A DNA stretch of 64,000 nucleotides, taken from the NCBI GenBank assembly GCA_947492105.1, contig CANLMN010000011.1:62001-126000 (forward strand), in the 5' to 3' direction. A program made the position numbers and the translations under genes. A model generated the notes under the pieces. That model saw only the letters and a list, made by a program, of their open reading frames with translations, did no database searches and was not told the origin of the DNA. The DNA is from an uncultured Aquimarina sp. Its GTDB lineage: Bacteria; Bacteroidota; Bacteroidia; Flavobacteriales; Flavobacteriaceae. This document shows positions 17,970-27,350 of this stretch, piece after piece (position 1 is the stretch's first letter; each line of letters opens with the position of its first letter).

Positions 17970-18938
17970 ATGGCAAAAATAACCGCCGCAGAAGTAAACA
18001 ATCTTAGAAAAACTACCGGTGCCGGTATGATGGATTGCAAAAACGCCTTGGTAGAAGCTGAAGGTGATTTGGACAAAGCAGTCGAAATCCTTCGTAAAAA
18101 AGGACAAAAAATTGCAGCTAAAAGAGCTGATAGAGATTCTGCAGAAGGTGCAGTTATTGCAAAAGTAAACGGAAACAACAACAAAGGCGTCATCATATCA
18201 CTAAATTGCGAAACTGACTTTGTTGCAAAAAATGATTCTTTTGTTAAACTAGCACATGATTTTGCTGATTTGGCACTTAACACTTCTAGTCAAGATGAGT
18301 TTTTGGCAGCTGATTTTGGTGGAATTACCGTGCAAGAAAAATTAACCGAACAAACTGGTGTTATCGGTGAAAAGATTGAAATCGGTGCATTCAAAGTATT
18401 AGAAGCTCCTTATGTTGCTTCTTATATCCACGTTGGAAACAGAATTGGATCTTTAACAGGATTCAACAACCCAATTGACAATATTGCCGAATTAGGAAAA
18501 GATATTTCTATGCAAGTTGCCTCTATGGGTGCCTCTACTTTATCATACAAAGATTTTGACCCTGCTTTTGTTGCCGCAGAAACTGAAGCACGTATTGCAG
18601 TCATCGAAAAAGACAATGAAGAACTAAAAAGATTAGGAAAGCCTTTAAAAAACATTCCAATCTTTATTTCTAGAGCGCAACTAACTGATGAGGCTTTGGC
18701 CAAAGCAGAAGAAGCGGTAAAAGAGCAACTGAAAGCTGAAGGAAAACCTGAAAAGATCTGGGACAAAATTCTTCCAGGAAAATTAGAGCGTTTCATCTCA
18801 GACAACACAACACTAGACCAAGAACAGTGTCTATTGGATCAAAACTTTATCAAAGATGAAAAGAAAAGTGTTGCCGAACATGTAGCAGCACAAGGAGATG
18901 TAGCTGTAGTAGGTTTCGAGAGAGTATCCCTGGGATAA
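17970..18938 (+). CDS. tsf: translation elongation factor Ts
   Basis: A 322-residue nucleotide exchange factor for EF-Tu. The N-terminal UBA-like domain has NNLRKTTGAGMMDCKNAL, and the core includes NCETDFVAKND, the residues that contact EF-Tu. It ends with VVGFERVSLG. It lies 144 bp after rpsB, with an attenuator-like hairpin in the gap, and is followed by hairpins and a strong terminator. Confidence 0.98.
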   Translation: MAKITAAEVNNLRKTTGAGMMDCKNALVEAEGDLDKAVEILRKKGQKIAAKRADRDSAEGAVIAKVNGNNNKGVIISLNCETDFVAKNDSFVKLAHDFADLALNTSSQDEFLAADFGGITVQEKLTEQTGVIGEKIEIGAFKVLEAPYVASYIHVGNRIGSLTGFNNPIDNIAELGKDISMQVASMGASTLSYKDFDPAFVAAETEARIAVIEKDNEELKRLGKPLKNIPIFISRAQLTDEALAKAEEAVKEQLKAEGKPEKIWDKILPGKLERFISDNTTLDQEQCLLDQNFIKDEKKSVAEHVAAQGDVAVVGFERVSLG

Positions 18939-18970
18939 ACAACACCTACACAACACAAAATAATAACTCA

Positions 18971-19069
18971 TTTTGACCTTTCTTCGTAACGCTGTTATGA
19001 ATGTCAAAAAGTGTCTTATCTGATCAAATTTTATTTCATTTTTGGTCGATAACGAAAAGCCAAAATGAA
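18971..19069 (+). other. two stem-loops downstream of tsf
   Basis: TTTTGAC/GTCAAAA (18971-18977 with 19003-19009, with extra pairing inside) and TTCATTTTTGG/CCAAAATGAA (19035-19045 with 19060-19069) lie between the tsf stop and its terminator. They may stabilise or process the 3' end. Confidence 0.4.
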
Positions 19070-19077
19070 TTTCACTA

Positions 19078-19113
19078 AAATCCCATGCATCAAAATTGTA
19101 TGGGATTTTTTTT
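19078..19113 (+). terminator. tsf terminator
   Basis: AAATCCCATGCA (19078-19089) pairs with TGTATGGGATTT (19098-19109) and runs into eight T. It closes the ribosomal protein block. From 19114 to the pyrH promoter at 19402 nothing further was recognised. Confidence 0.8.
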
Positions 19114-19401
19114 ATTACTAAAACCTCATGGACTAACAAAATCACATCAACACTAGTCCTTTAAAATCAATACATCCCTACAATATCCTATCCTCTGTTT
19201 CAGAACAAAAAAACTAGAGCATATAGCAGCCCTCATTATTATCTAAAAAAAAATTGAAGATCATTTGAATTCTTAAAAAATTAGGCGCACTGTAATAACA
19301 CCTCTTCAATAAGCACATTTACTTCATCTGGAATAAACATCGTTTATCGACATAGAAGTTGTAATTTTTCGAATCTCACTTCTCTTCAAAGCAAATATGA
19401 T

Positions 19402-19409
19402 TATATTTG
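19402..19409 (+). promoter_or_regulatory. pyrH promoter, -7 box
   Basis: TATATTTG matches TAnnTTTG and lies 22 bp before the pyrH ATG, implying a very short leader. No clear -33 TTG was seen. Confidence 0.6.
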
Positions 19410-19430
19410 CACAACAATCTCAAGCAATAG

Positions 19431-20138
19431 ATGAAATATAAAAGAATTTTACTCAAATTATCAGGAGAGGCCTTAATGGGGAATCGCCAATACGGAATCG
19501 ATCCAGAACGTTTAGCTGACTATGCTAATCAAATAAAAAATGTGATTGACCTAGGAGTAGAAGTTGCCATTGTTATTGGTGGAGGCAATATTTTTAGAGG
19601 TGTCGCTGGAGCTAGCACTGGTATGGATCGCGTACAAGGTGATCATATGGGGATGTTAGCAACTGTGATCAACGGACTAGCACTACAAAGTGCTCTAGAA
19701 GATGCCGAAATCCCTACTCGACTGCAATCTGCCATCAAAATCAACGAAGTTGCAGAGCCTTTTATCCGTCGCAAAGCCATGCGACATCTAGAAAAAGGAC
19801 GTGTAGTAATCTTTGGAGGTGGAACTGGCAATCCTTATTTTACCACGGATTCGGCTGCGGTACTTAGAGCAATTGAAATTGACGCAGATGTTATCCTTAA
19901 AGGGACTCGGGTTGATGGTATCTACACAGCAGATCCAGAAAAAGATTCTAAAGCCACCAAATTCGATTTCATAACCTTTGATGATGTCTTACGCAAAGGG
20001 CTCAAAGTTATGGACACTACCGCATTCACCTTGAGTCAGGAGAATGAATTGCCAATAATTGTATTTGACATGAATAAACAAGGAAACCTACTCAAAGTAG
20101 TTTCTGGTGAAACCGTTGGAACACGAGTAAATTTATAA
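19431..20138 (+). CDS. pyrH: UMP kinase
   Basis: A 235-residue bacterial-type UMP kinase of the amino-acid-kinase fold. It converts UMP to UDP in pyrimidine nucleotide synthesis. Visible motifs are [11 protein letters not shown] at the N-terminus, [42 protein letters not shown] and [14 protein letters not shown]. It has its own promoter and is followed 51 bp later by frr, the usual pairing in bacteria. Confidence 0.98.
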   Translation: MKYKRILLKLSGEALMGNRQYGIDPERLADYANQIKNVIDLGVEVAIVIGGGNIFRGVAGASTGMDRVQGDHMGMLATVINGLALQSALEDAEIPTRLQSAIKINEVAEPFIRRKAMRHLEKGRVVIFGGGTGNPYFTTDSAAVLRAIEIDADVILKGTRVDGIYTADPEKDSKATKFDFITFDDVLRKGLKVMDTTAFTLSQENELPIIVFDMNKQGNLLKVVSGETVGTRVNL

Positions 20139-20189
20139 AACTATTATAGAGAACCTGAATTATATCAGATAGATTAAAAAGACAACAGC

Positions 20190-20747
20190 ATGAACGAAGA
20201 AATTGATTTTATTTTAGACGCTACAAAAGAGGCGATGCAAAACGCATTACTTCATCTAGAAAAAAAACTCTTAAACATTCGTGCCGGAAAAGCATCCGCA
20301 GCTATGCTTGGTAGCGTAATGGTTGATTATTATGGTTCTTCAACCCCATTATCACAGGTTGGGAATATCAATACACCAGATGCACGAACTCTGACAATTA
20401 CTCCGTATGAGAAATCTATGATTCAGGGGATTGAAAAAGGAATAATGAATGCCAATCTAGGCTTTAACCCCATGAACAATGGCGAAAGCGTTATTATTAG
20501 CGTACCTCCATTAACCGAGGAACGTCGTCGGGAATTGGCTAAACAAGCCAAAGCAGAAGCAGAGGATAGCAAAATTGGAGTTCGTAATGATCGTAAAAAC
20601 TCTAATAACGATCTCAAAAAATTAGACGGCATTTCGGAAGATGCGCTCAAAGCTTCGGAATCAGAAGTGCAAACACTCACTAATACTTTTATCAAAAAGA
20701 TTGATGAAATGCTTGTTGCAAAAGAAAAAGAGATCATGACTGTGTGA
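20190..20747 (+). CDS. frr: ribosome recycling factor
   Basis: A 185-residue protein that splits post-termination ribosomes together with EF-G. Typical segments are LLNIRAGKASAAML, VDYYGSSTPLSQVGNI, PYEKSMIQGIEKGI and PLTEERRRELAKQAK. It is probably in an operon with pyrH. The exporter gene follows after 40 bp. Confidence 0.98.
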   Translation: MNEEIDFILDATKEAMQNALLHLEKKLLNIRAGKASAAMLGSVMVDYYGSSTPLSQVGNINTPDARTLTITPYEKSMIQGIEKGIMNANLGFNPMNNGESVIISVPPLTEERRRELAKQAKAEAEDSKIGVRNDRKNSNNDLKKLDGISEDALKASESEVQTLTNTFIKKIDEMLVAKEKEIMTV

Positions 20748-20787
20748 TAGTTACCGCACATTTACTTACACACTGTACCACCTCCGC

Positions 20788-23184
20788 ATGACACGATTGT
20801 TTAGTTTTGGATTCTGGAATAGCTTAGCAGGCGCCATTCTTCGCTATAGGACCTTAATCCTTTTAGCAATCATTGGGATGACTATATTCCTTGGCTCTCA
20901 ATGGCAACATATGCGGCTTTCTTACACAGAAGCCAATCTACTCCCAAGGGATCATGAGATTAATATTCAGTATCAAAAATTCTTGTCAAAGTTTGGAGAT
21001 GAAGGAAATCTGATTGTAATGGCGGTTAATGACAGCTCGCTATTTACTCCATCAAAATTCAAAGCTTGGAATGATTTTAATAACTCCCTAAAAACCTACT
21101 ACGAGGTTGATATGGTACTAGCCATAGGAGATCTCAAAAAATTAGAAAAAAAAGACAATCCGCCAAGATTTGAGCTTGTCCCTTTTATAAAAGACACCGT
21201 TTTTACAGAAAAACGTGTTACAGCTTACAAAAAAGAGCTATTTGATAGTCTACCGTTCTACCAAGGTCTACTGTATAGTAATAAATCTCAGACGATTCAA
21301 AGTGCCCTATACCTAAAGACTGAAATCGTCAACACCGAGAGGCGTAAAAATTTCATACTCAAACAACTAATACCAGCTGTAGAAAATTTTGAAAACCAGT
21401 ATGGCATGGATGTAAAAGTATCCGGAATGCCCTACATTCGTACTCTAAACTCTCAAAATATTAATGACGAAATTTCTATATTTCTCCTTGCAGCGCTAGG
21501 CATCACATCCCTAATATTTTTCTTGTTTTTCAAATCCCTCAGAGCCACCTTAATCTCTATGATCACTGTTATCATTGGCGTTATGTGGGCTTTTGGATTT
21601 CTGGGTTGGTTCCGCTATGAGATTACTGCATTAACTGCTATTATACCTCCTTTGATTATTGTTATCGGAATTCCTAATTGTATTTTCCTGATCAATAAAT
21701 ATCAACAGGAGATCAAAAAACACGGAAACAAAGCCAAATCACTTCAACGTGTTATTACCAAAGTAGGGAACGCTACCCTGATGACTAATATAACTACCGC
21801 TTCTGGTTTTGCTACTTTTGCATTGACAGAAAGCAGACTACTTAAAGAATTTGGTATTGTAGCTTCTATAAATATCCTTGCGTTATTCGTACTGTGCCTA
21901 TTAGTCGTTCCGATTATTTACAGTTTTATGCCAGTACCCAAAGAACGCCATCTCAAACACTTGAGCAAACCATGGATAGAGCGTTTGGTCGATTGGATGG
22001 AAAATGTGGTACGAACCCATCGTATCACCGTTTATATTACTTCTATCATCTTACTAATCATCAGTATAATTGGTATCTATACGATCAAAGTTTCTGGGAG
22101 TCTCCTAGAAGACATGCCAAAGGAATTGGCTTTTTACAAAGACATTGAATTTTTTGAAAAAGAATTTGATGGCATCATGCCTCTTGAGGTAATGATTGAC
22201 ACTAAACGAAAACAAGGTGTTCTCAAATTATCTACACTCAAGAGAATGCAAAAACTAGAAAATCTTCTGATAGAATATCCGGAGCTTTCTAAACCTGTTT
22301 CTATTGTAAATCTAGTCAAATACTCCAAACAAGCTTATTACAACAACAATCCCAAATACTATCAATTGCCCACTAGTCAGGAACGAAATTTTATTTTGCC
22401 CTATGCCAAGAGTATTGGATCTAACAATACTAATATTCTAAGTGCCTATATAGACAGTACGGGACAATACGCTAGAATGACTAGTTTCATGAAAGATATC
22501 GGTACCGAAAAAATGGAACTTATCGAACATGCTCTAGCACCAAAACTGGAAAAAATATTCCCTAAAGAGCGTTATGATGTTTCTTTTACAGGCAAGGCTT
22601 TGATTTTTCAGAAAGGCACGGACTACCTTGTCAAGAATCTCGTGTTCTCCCTATCTCTAGCAATAGTGCTCATAGCCATTTTCATGGCATGGATGTTCAG
22701 GTCATTCAAAATGATTGTAATCTCATTAATTCCGAATTTACTACCCCTGCTTATGACTGCTGGGATGATGGGCTTTATTGGGGTTCCTATCAAACCTTCT
22801 ACCATATTAGTTTTTAGTATTGCCTTTGGCATTTCGGTCGATGACACGATACACTTTTTGGCAAAATACAGGCAAGAGCTCAAGGATCATAAATGGAAAA
22901 TTAAAAAATCTGTCTATGCTGCCTTACGCGAAACAGGTGTAAGCATGTTTTACACCTCTACAGTGTTATTCTTTGGCTTCTCTGTTTTTATGCTATCCAA
23001 TTTTGGAGGCACCAAGGCATTAGGGGGCTTAGTAGCTGCTACTTTATTGTTTGCTATGTTATCTAATCTTATTCTTTTACCTTCTTTATTACTTTCGCTA
23101 GAGCGAAACATTGCCAACAAAAAAACCCTCAAAGAACCTAGTCTAAAGATCATACCTGATGAGGAGGATATTGAAAAAAAATAG
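20788..23184 (+). CDS. MMPL/RND-superfamily exporter (HAE3-like)
   Basis: A 798-residue inner-membrane protein with two matching halves. Each has one transmembrane helix, a large periplasmic loop and five more helices. A membrane helix occurs at about 20-38, a cluster at 230-380, another single helix at about 415-432, and a cluster at 620-770. GISVDDTIHFLAKYR in the second half carries the Asp pair usual for proton-driven RND transporters. It belongs to the hydrophobe/amphiphile efflux-3 or MMPL group, whose cargo is often a lipid or hopanoid. The cargo here is unknown. It lies 40 bp after frr and may share its transcript. Confidence 0.88.
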   Translation: MTRLFSFGFWNSLAGAILRYRTLILLAIIGMTIFLGSQWQHMRLSYTEANLLPRDHEINIQYQKFLSKFGDEGNLIVMAVNDSSLFTPSKFKAWNDFNNSLKTYYEVDMVLAIGDLKKLEKKDNPPRFELVPFIKDTVFTEKRVTAYKKELFDSLPFYQGLLYSNKSQTIQSALYLKTEIVNTERRKNFILKQLIPAVENFENQYGMDVKVSGMPYIRTLNSQNINDEISIFLLAALGITSLIFFLFFKSLRATLISMITVIIGVMWAFGFLGWFRYEITALTAIIPPLIIVIGIPNCIFLINKYQQEIKKHGNKAKSLQRVITKVGNATLMTNITTASGFATFALTESRLLKEFGIVASINILALFVLCLLVVPIIYSFMPVPKERHLKHLSKPWIERLVDWMENVVRTHRITVYITSIILLIISIIGIYTIKVSGSLLEDMPKELAFYKDIEFFEKEFDGIMPLEVMIDTKRKQGVLKLSTLKRMQKLENLLIEYPELSKPVSIVNLVKYSKQAYYNNNPKYYQLPTSQERNFILPYAKSIGSNNTNILSAYIDSTGQYARMTSFMKDIGTEKMELIEHALAPKLEKIFPKERYDVSFTGKALIFQKGTDYLVKNLVFSLSLAIVLIAIFMAWMFRSFKMIVISLIPNLLPLLMTAGMMGFIGVPIKPSTILVFSIAFGISVDDTIHFLAKYRQELKDHKWKIKKSVYAALRETGVSMFYTSTVLFFGFSVFMLSNFGGTKALGGLVAATLLFAMLSNLILLPSLLLSLERNIANKKTLKEPSLKIIPDEEDIEKK

Positions 23185-23294
23185 CAATACCCCTACTTGC
23201 TACAATAAATAATCATCTATTTTTTAATCCAACACTCTCCCACACCCAAACGAACTATAGTCTAGCATATGCCATTATGCCGTACAGCTATTTC

Positions 23295-23457
23295 ATACCA
23301 TTTAAAAAATAATTGCAGGCTAATAATTCGGTTCTTTTTCTAGTATTTTTTCGCTAAAAAATTAAATCGTAGCTAAGGCTATACTCGAATTTCATAGCTC
23401 AAACTAGCCGAAAAATAGTTCAATTATTTTAGTCTATAATTACATTTTAACCGGTAT
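23295..23457 (+). repeat. family A palindromic repeat, copy A3
   Basis: A full 163-bp element. The left end is ATACCATTTAAAAAATAATT, the centre CGTAGCTAAGGCTATA, and the right end TTACATTTTAACCGGTAT. Left and right halves are imperfect inverted copies. It lies between convergent genes, and its right 18 bp form the last codons and stop of the PhzF-like gene. Confidence 0.85.
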
Positions 23458-24243
23458 CACTTTCAAATCTACTTCAAAAATTGTGATGGCTTTTCCTTTA
23501 ATAACCACGTGCTCATCCATCAGTTCAACCTCTAGGATTCCAGTTCTTTTGGAACATTGCAAAGAAGTCATTACTGTTTTATCAAGTCTTTGTGCCCATA
23601 ATGGAATTAATGCGCAATGCGCTGATCCAGTTACAGGATCCTCGTCTATTCCAGACATTGGAGCAAAACAACGGACTACAAAATCATAGGCATCCAAAGC
23701 ACTTTTTGCCGTAATCATCAGGTGTCCCAAATCATGAGATTCCATAATAGAAAAATTTGGTTTCGCCTCTGTTATTTGTTCCTGATCGTTTGCAATAGCA
23801 ATTCTCCACTGATCAGCACTACGATACATAGCAATTGGTGAGAACCCTATGATATCTTTGAAATTTTCGGGGATTGCAATTTTTTCTATTGGATATTGAG
23901 GAAAAATCATTCGAATCCAATCACCATCTTTGCGAACCTCAAGCGTAACTTCTTGAGCTTTGAAACTGATTTTTTCAGCTATCTCCACTACACCTAATTC
24001 ATATAACAGATGAGCACTTGCGAGTGTTGCATGACCACATAACGGCACCTCTCTTGTAGGTGTAAAATATCGTATACCAAAACCTTTCTCTTGAGCAATA
24101 ACAAAAGCTGTTTCTGACAAATTCATTTCCATTGCGATATTCTGCATAAATTCGACCGAAACTGCGGCTTTTAACAACACTACTCCAGCAGGGTTTCCTT
24201 TAAAAGCTTCTTCACAAAATGCATCTACCTGATAAATTTTCAT
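23440..24243 (-). CDS. PhzF-family isomerase/epimerase
   Basis: A 267-residue protein of the PhzF/diaminopimelate-epimerase fold. It keeps QVDAFCEEAFKGNPAGV, LSETAF (catalytic-type Glu44), CGHATLASAH and DEDPVTGSAHC. Family members isomerise small metabolites; only some make phenazines, and no phenazine genes are nearby. The final residues (about VIPVKM) and the TAA stop lie inside repeat A3, so the natural C-terminus seems to have been replaced or extended by the insertion. The DUF1080 gene lies 49 bp upstream on the same strand. Confidence 0.92.
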   Translation of the reverse strand: MKIYQVDAFCEEAFKGNPAGVVLLKAAVSVEFMQNIAMEMNLSETAFVIAQEKGFGIRYFTPTREVPLCGHATLASAHLLYELGVVEIAEKISFKAQEVTLEVRKDGDWIRMIFPQYPIEKIAIPENFKDIIGFSPIAMYRSADQWRIAIANDQEQITEAKPNFSIMESHDLGHLMITAKSALDAYDFVVRCFAPMSGIDEDPVTGSAHCALIPLWAQRLDKTVMTSLQCSKRTGILEVELMDEHVVIKGKAITIFEVDLKVIPVKM

Positions 24244-24292
24244 TTTATAGTATTTGAGTTTTTAGATTGTACACGAAAAAAAAAGTGTTCGT

Positions 24293-24970
24293 TTATAATT
24301 CCTTCAACTCCACATTACGGAAGTCAATAGGAAAACCTTCGTATTGCAATAAGATTCTCCCAGCGGGGACTGATGGATTTTTTGCCTTGTGAACCAATTC
24401 TCCATTAAGCCAATGCTCAATAGCATTATCCTCACAGATAATTTTTACCGTATTCCACTTCCCTATCGCTTTTGCTGCATCTTTGAGGCGTTTTGAAACC
24501 ACACTTTTTCCAGGAATTATTGGCTTTCCTCCTATGTCAATAGTGGTATGATGCAATAAAATAAAATCCCCGGTAGCCCCTTCTTTTACTTGAAATTGTA
24601 TCCCTTTGGGCCAAATGGTATCTCTTGCAGTTTCTGGAACACGATACATAATACCACTGTTTTTGGTTTTGCTTCTTTTGACAAAAGTAGTATCCACATT
24701 CCATCGGTACTCTGCTGTTAGTTCAAAATCTGTATATGATTTTTCTGTTATTAAGTATCCGATTTTTTTCCCTGAAAAACGCATCATTTGCGCTGCCACG
24801 GAAACCATTTCTGAAGCTTTTCCATGATCTCTACCTCCTTTCTGGTAGACATTCCAACCCTGTAAATCCGTTTTATTAAAAAGTGACACTACAGCTTGAG
24901 CGCTGATATCTTTGCATAAAAATAAGATTATCAACAAGGTAGTATTAATAATGGTTTTTGAAATACACAT
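24293..24970 (-). CDS. secreted DUF1080 (3-keto-disaccharide hydrolase-like) protein
   Basis: A 225-residue protein with a signal peptide (about 1-24, ending SAQ). A single concanavalin-like jelly-roll domain of the DUF1080 family follows (LFNKTDLQGWNVY, FELTAEYRW, NSGIMYRVP, WNTVKIICEDNAIEHWLNGELV). Some family members act on 3-keto-glycosides; the specificity here is unknown. It lies upstream of the PhzF-like gene on the same strand with a 49-bp gap and may be co-transcribed. Confidence 0.85.
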   Translation of the reverse strand: MCISKTIINTTLLIILFLCKDISAQAVVSLFNKTDLQGWNVYQKGGRDHGKASEMVSVAAQMMRFSGKKIGYLITEKSYTDFELTAEYRWNVDTTFVKRSKTKNSGIMYRVPETARDTIWPKGIQFQVKEGATGDFILLHHTTIDIGGKPIIPGKSVVSKRLKDAAKAIGKWNTVKIICEDNAIEHWLNGELVHKAKNPSVPAGRILLQYEGFPIDFRNVELKEL

Positions 24971-25071
24971 AGGAAAAATTTAAAATATCATTGATGAATA
25001 TACAAAAAACAATGAATACTACTTATACACCATCAATGTAGCTTTTGGAAGCAATGAATACATGATATTTC

Positions 25072-25102
25072 AAAAAAAAATCCCGCCGAGAACTCAGCGG
25101 GA
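25072..25102 (-). terminator. orphan minus-strand terminator
   Basis: TCCCGC/GCGGGA (25081-25102) runs into a nine-T run on the minus strand. No minus-strand gene lies upstream of it: asnS (plus) starts at 25791. It may end an unannotated small transcript, or shield the DUF1080 promoter. Confidence 0.65.
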
Positions 25103-25104
25103 TT

Positions 25105-25235
25105 TAAGAAATAGATTACCCCAAAACCTATCTCTACTAACTTAACGTAAACACAATTGTCATAATCGCACTTGCAAGATAATGACACTTAGCCTGCAAA
25201 AAAACAGTAGGTCACGGGGGATTTCCCCCTTTTTT
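25105..25235 (+). ncRNA. candidate small RNA between two terminators
   Basis: A 130-bp ORF-free stretch that ends in a strong plus-strand terminator and begins just after a minus-strand terminator. No promoter was recognised. No known RNA family was recognised. Confidence 0.25.
25216..25235 (+). terminator. orphan plus-strand terminator
   Basis: GGGGG-ATTT-CCCCC followed by TTTTTT. No plus-strand gene precedes it nearer than frr and the MMPL exporter (ending 23184), which lie beyond two minus-strand genes. Confidence 0.6.
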
Positions 25236-25237
25236 AG

Positions 25238-25293
25238 AAACAACTGTACTATCATTCAAAATAAAATTTTAAAACACTTATATACAGTTGTTT
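25238..25293. other. 11-bp inverted repeat upstream of asnS region
   Basis: AAACAACTGTA (25238-25248) and TACAGTTGTTT (25283-25293) are exact inverted copies 34 bp apart. It may be an operator pair or a loose hairpin. From 25294 to 25790 no gene or further structure was recognised. Confidence 0.35.
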
Positions 25294-25790
25294 ATATTGG
25301 AATAAATTTTGAAAAATTCTCATATCACCTATACTTTAAACCATATAAACAGTAATTATGCTATGTTTATCCCATAATTGCTATTACAAAACATCGCTAT
25401 TCCTAAGATCAGTACTATAAAAAGCATGCTTTTTCTCAAAAAAAACGCGGAGAATAAAATTTTATAACACTCTATTGGGATGCAATCCTCACAAAAAATT
25501 ATCTTTGCGATCTCGACAATGGTTATGCTATTTGGACTTTGAATTTATTTGAAAATAAAATTTAAAGATCTTTTGACCCGGATAAAGAAAAAAAAGTAAG
25601 CATATAATAGACTATGATATATATTTTTCTAAAATTAACGACAAAAAAGATTTCTTTAAACTGATTAATTCAAAAGACAAATAGTATCATATACACTATC
25701 CATAGGTCGCAAACTAAAAATTATAAAAAAACAGCTGATAAATGTGTTTGTGCTATCGACCAGCATATAACACAAAAACACTATTATATA

Positions 25791-27233
25791 ATGACACACC
25801 AAAGAATTGCAGACGCACTAATAAGCGATAAGTTGTTACAAGAAATTACTGTAAAGGGTTGGGTACGCTCTTTTAGAAGCAATCGTTTTATTGCTTTGAA
25901 TGACGGTTCTACCATAAAGACTATTCAATGCGTCGTAGATTTTTCGACGATGGACGAGGCTCTACTAAAACGAGTCACAGTAGGAGCCGCTTTAAGTATT
26001 ACCGGAACTTTGGAAGAAAGTCAAGGAAGTGGTCAACGTGTAGAAATTCATGTTACCAATATCATTATCGAAGGAGATGCGGATCCTGAGGAGGTAAAAC
26101 GTACAATTCTTTCGCCAAAAAGACATTCTTTAGAAAAATTGCGCGAACAAGCTCATCTACGCGTGCGCACCAATACTTTTGGCGCTATAATGCGTTTGCG
26201 CTCCAAACTCTCATTTGCCGTACATTCTTATTTTCAAGAGAATGGTTTTAATTATGTGCACACCCCTATTATTACGGGTAGCGATGCAGAAGGTGCTGGT
26301 GAGATGTTTAAAGTAACGAATTTTGATCTCAATAACCCTCCTCGAAAAGAAGATGGAAGTATTGATTATTCGCAAGATTTTTTTGGTAAGGAAACTAATC
26401 TAACAGTCTCTGGACAATTAGAAGGAGAAACTTATGCTCTTGGTTTAGGGAACATTTATACTTTTGGGCCGACGTTTCGTGCAGAGAATTCGAATACTTC
26501 TCGTCATTTGGCCGAATTCTGGATGATCGAACCTGAAATGGCTTTCTGTGACCTCACAGGAAATATGGACCTTGCCGAAGATTTTATCAAATACGTTATT
26601 AGTTATGTCTTGGAACACTGTCAAGACGACTTAGCGTTTCTAGAAGAGCGTTTGGTCAATGAAGATAAAAGCAAACCACAGGCCGAGCGCAGCCCGATGT
26701 TGTTACGTGAAAAACTCAAGTTTGTTGCTGACAACAATTTTAAACGTGTGAGTTATACAGAAGCCATTGAAATTCTCAAAAATTGCAAACCCAACAAGAA
26801 GAAAAAATTTAAATATATCATCGATGAATGGGGAGCTGATTTGCAAAGTGAACATGAACGTTATTTAGTAGAAAAGCATTTTGAATGCCCTGTCATCTTA
26901 TTTGATTATCCTGCCAACATTAAGGCTTTCTATATGCGTCTGAATGAAGATCAAAAAACAGTTCGTGCTATGGACATCTTATTTCCTGGGATTGGTGAGA
27001 TCGTTGGTGGCTCGCAACGTGAGGAGCGCCTGGATGTACTCAAAGAAAAAATGGCGGCATTAGATATTGATGAAAAAGAATTATACTGGTACCTAGACAC
27101 TCGTCGATTTGGAACTTGTGTGCATAGCGGTTTTGGATTAGGTTTTGAAAGGCTAGTGCTTTTTGCTACTGGTATGGGTAATATACGTGATGTAATCCCT
27201 TATCCAAGAAGCCCTCTAAATGCTGATTTCTAA
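25791..27233 (+). CDS. asnS: asparaginyl-tRNA synthetase
   Basis: A 480-residue class IIb aminoacyl-tRNA synthetase that charges tRNA-Asn. It has an N-terminal OB-fold anticodon domain (VKGWVRSFRSN), then catalytic motif 2 (FRAENSNTSRHLAEFWMIEPE, read in parts) and motif 3 (GFGLGFERLVLFATG). The NIRDVIPYPR ending is typical of AsnRS. The ATG at 25791 fits the family N-terminus. It is a single gene, converging with the unknown gene at 27351. Confidence 0.97.
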   Translation: MTHQRIADALISDKLLQEITVKGWVRSFRSNRFIALNDGSTIKTIQCVVDFSTMDEALLKRVTVGAALSITGTLEESQGSGQRVEIHVTNIIIEGDADPEEVKRTILSPKRHSLEKLREQAHLRVRTNTFGAIMRLRSKLSFAVHSYFQENGFNYVHTPIITGSDAEGAGEMFKVTNFDLNNPPRKEDGSIDYSQDFFGKETNLTVSGQLEGETYALGLGNIYTFGPTFRAENSNTSRHLAEFWMIEPEMAFCDLTGNMDLAEDFIKYVISYVLEHCQDDLAFLEERLVNEDKSKPQAERSPMLLREKLKFVADNNFKRVSYTEAIEILKNCKPNKKKKFKYIIDEWGADLQSEHERYLVEKHFECPVILFDYPANIKAFYMRLNEDQKTVRAMDILFPGIGEIVGGSQREERLDVLKEKMAALDIDEKELYWYLDTRRFGTCVHSGFGLGFERLVLFATGMGNIRDVIPYPRSPLNADF

Positions 27234-27350
27234 ATAGTAGAAATCATATGTTTTTGATCGGTGATGATACACCTATTGTAGACAACAAAGTTTGCATTAT
27301 AAGATCGTATCACCACCGGTTAAAGTCATATATATGCAAGTCTCATCTAT

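Noticed and set aside
19360-19400. TTCGAATC-like segment as the T-loop of a tRNA
   Set aside because: No acceptor stem, D-arm or anticodon arm can be formed around it.
23440-24243. PhzF-like gene as evidence of phenazine synthesis
   Set aside because: No other phenazine genes are present; the family is widespread outside that pathway.
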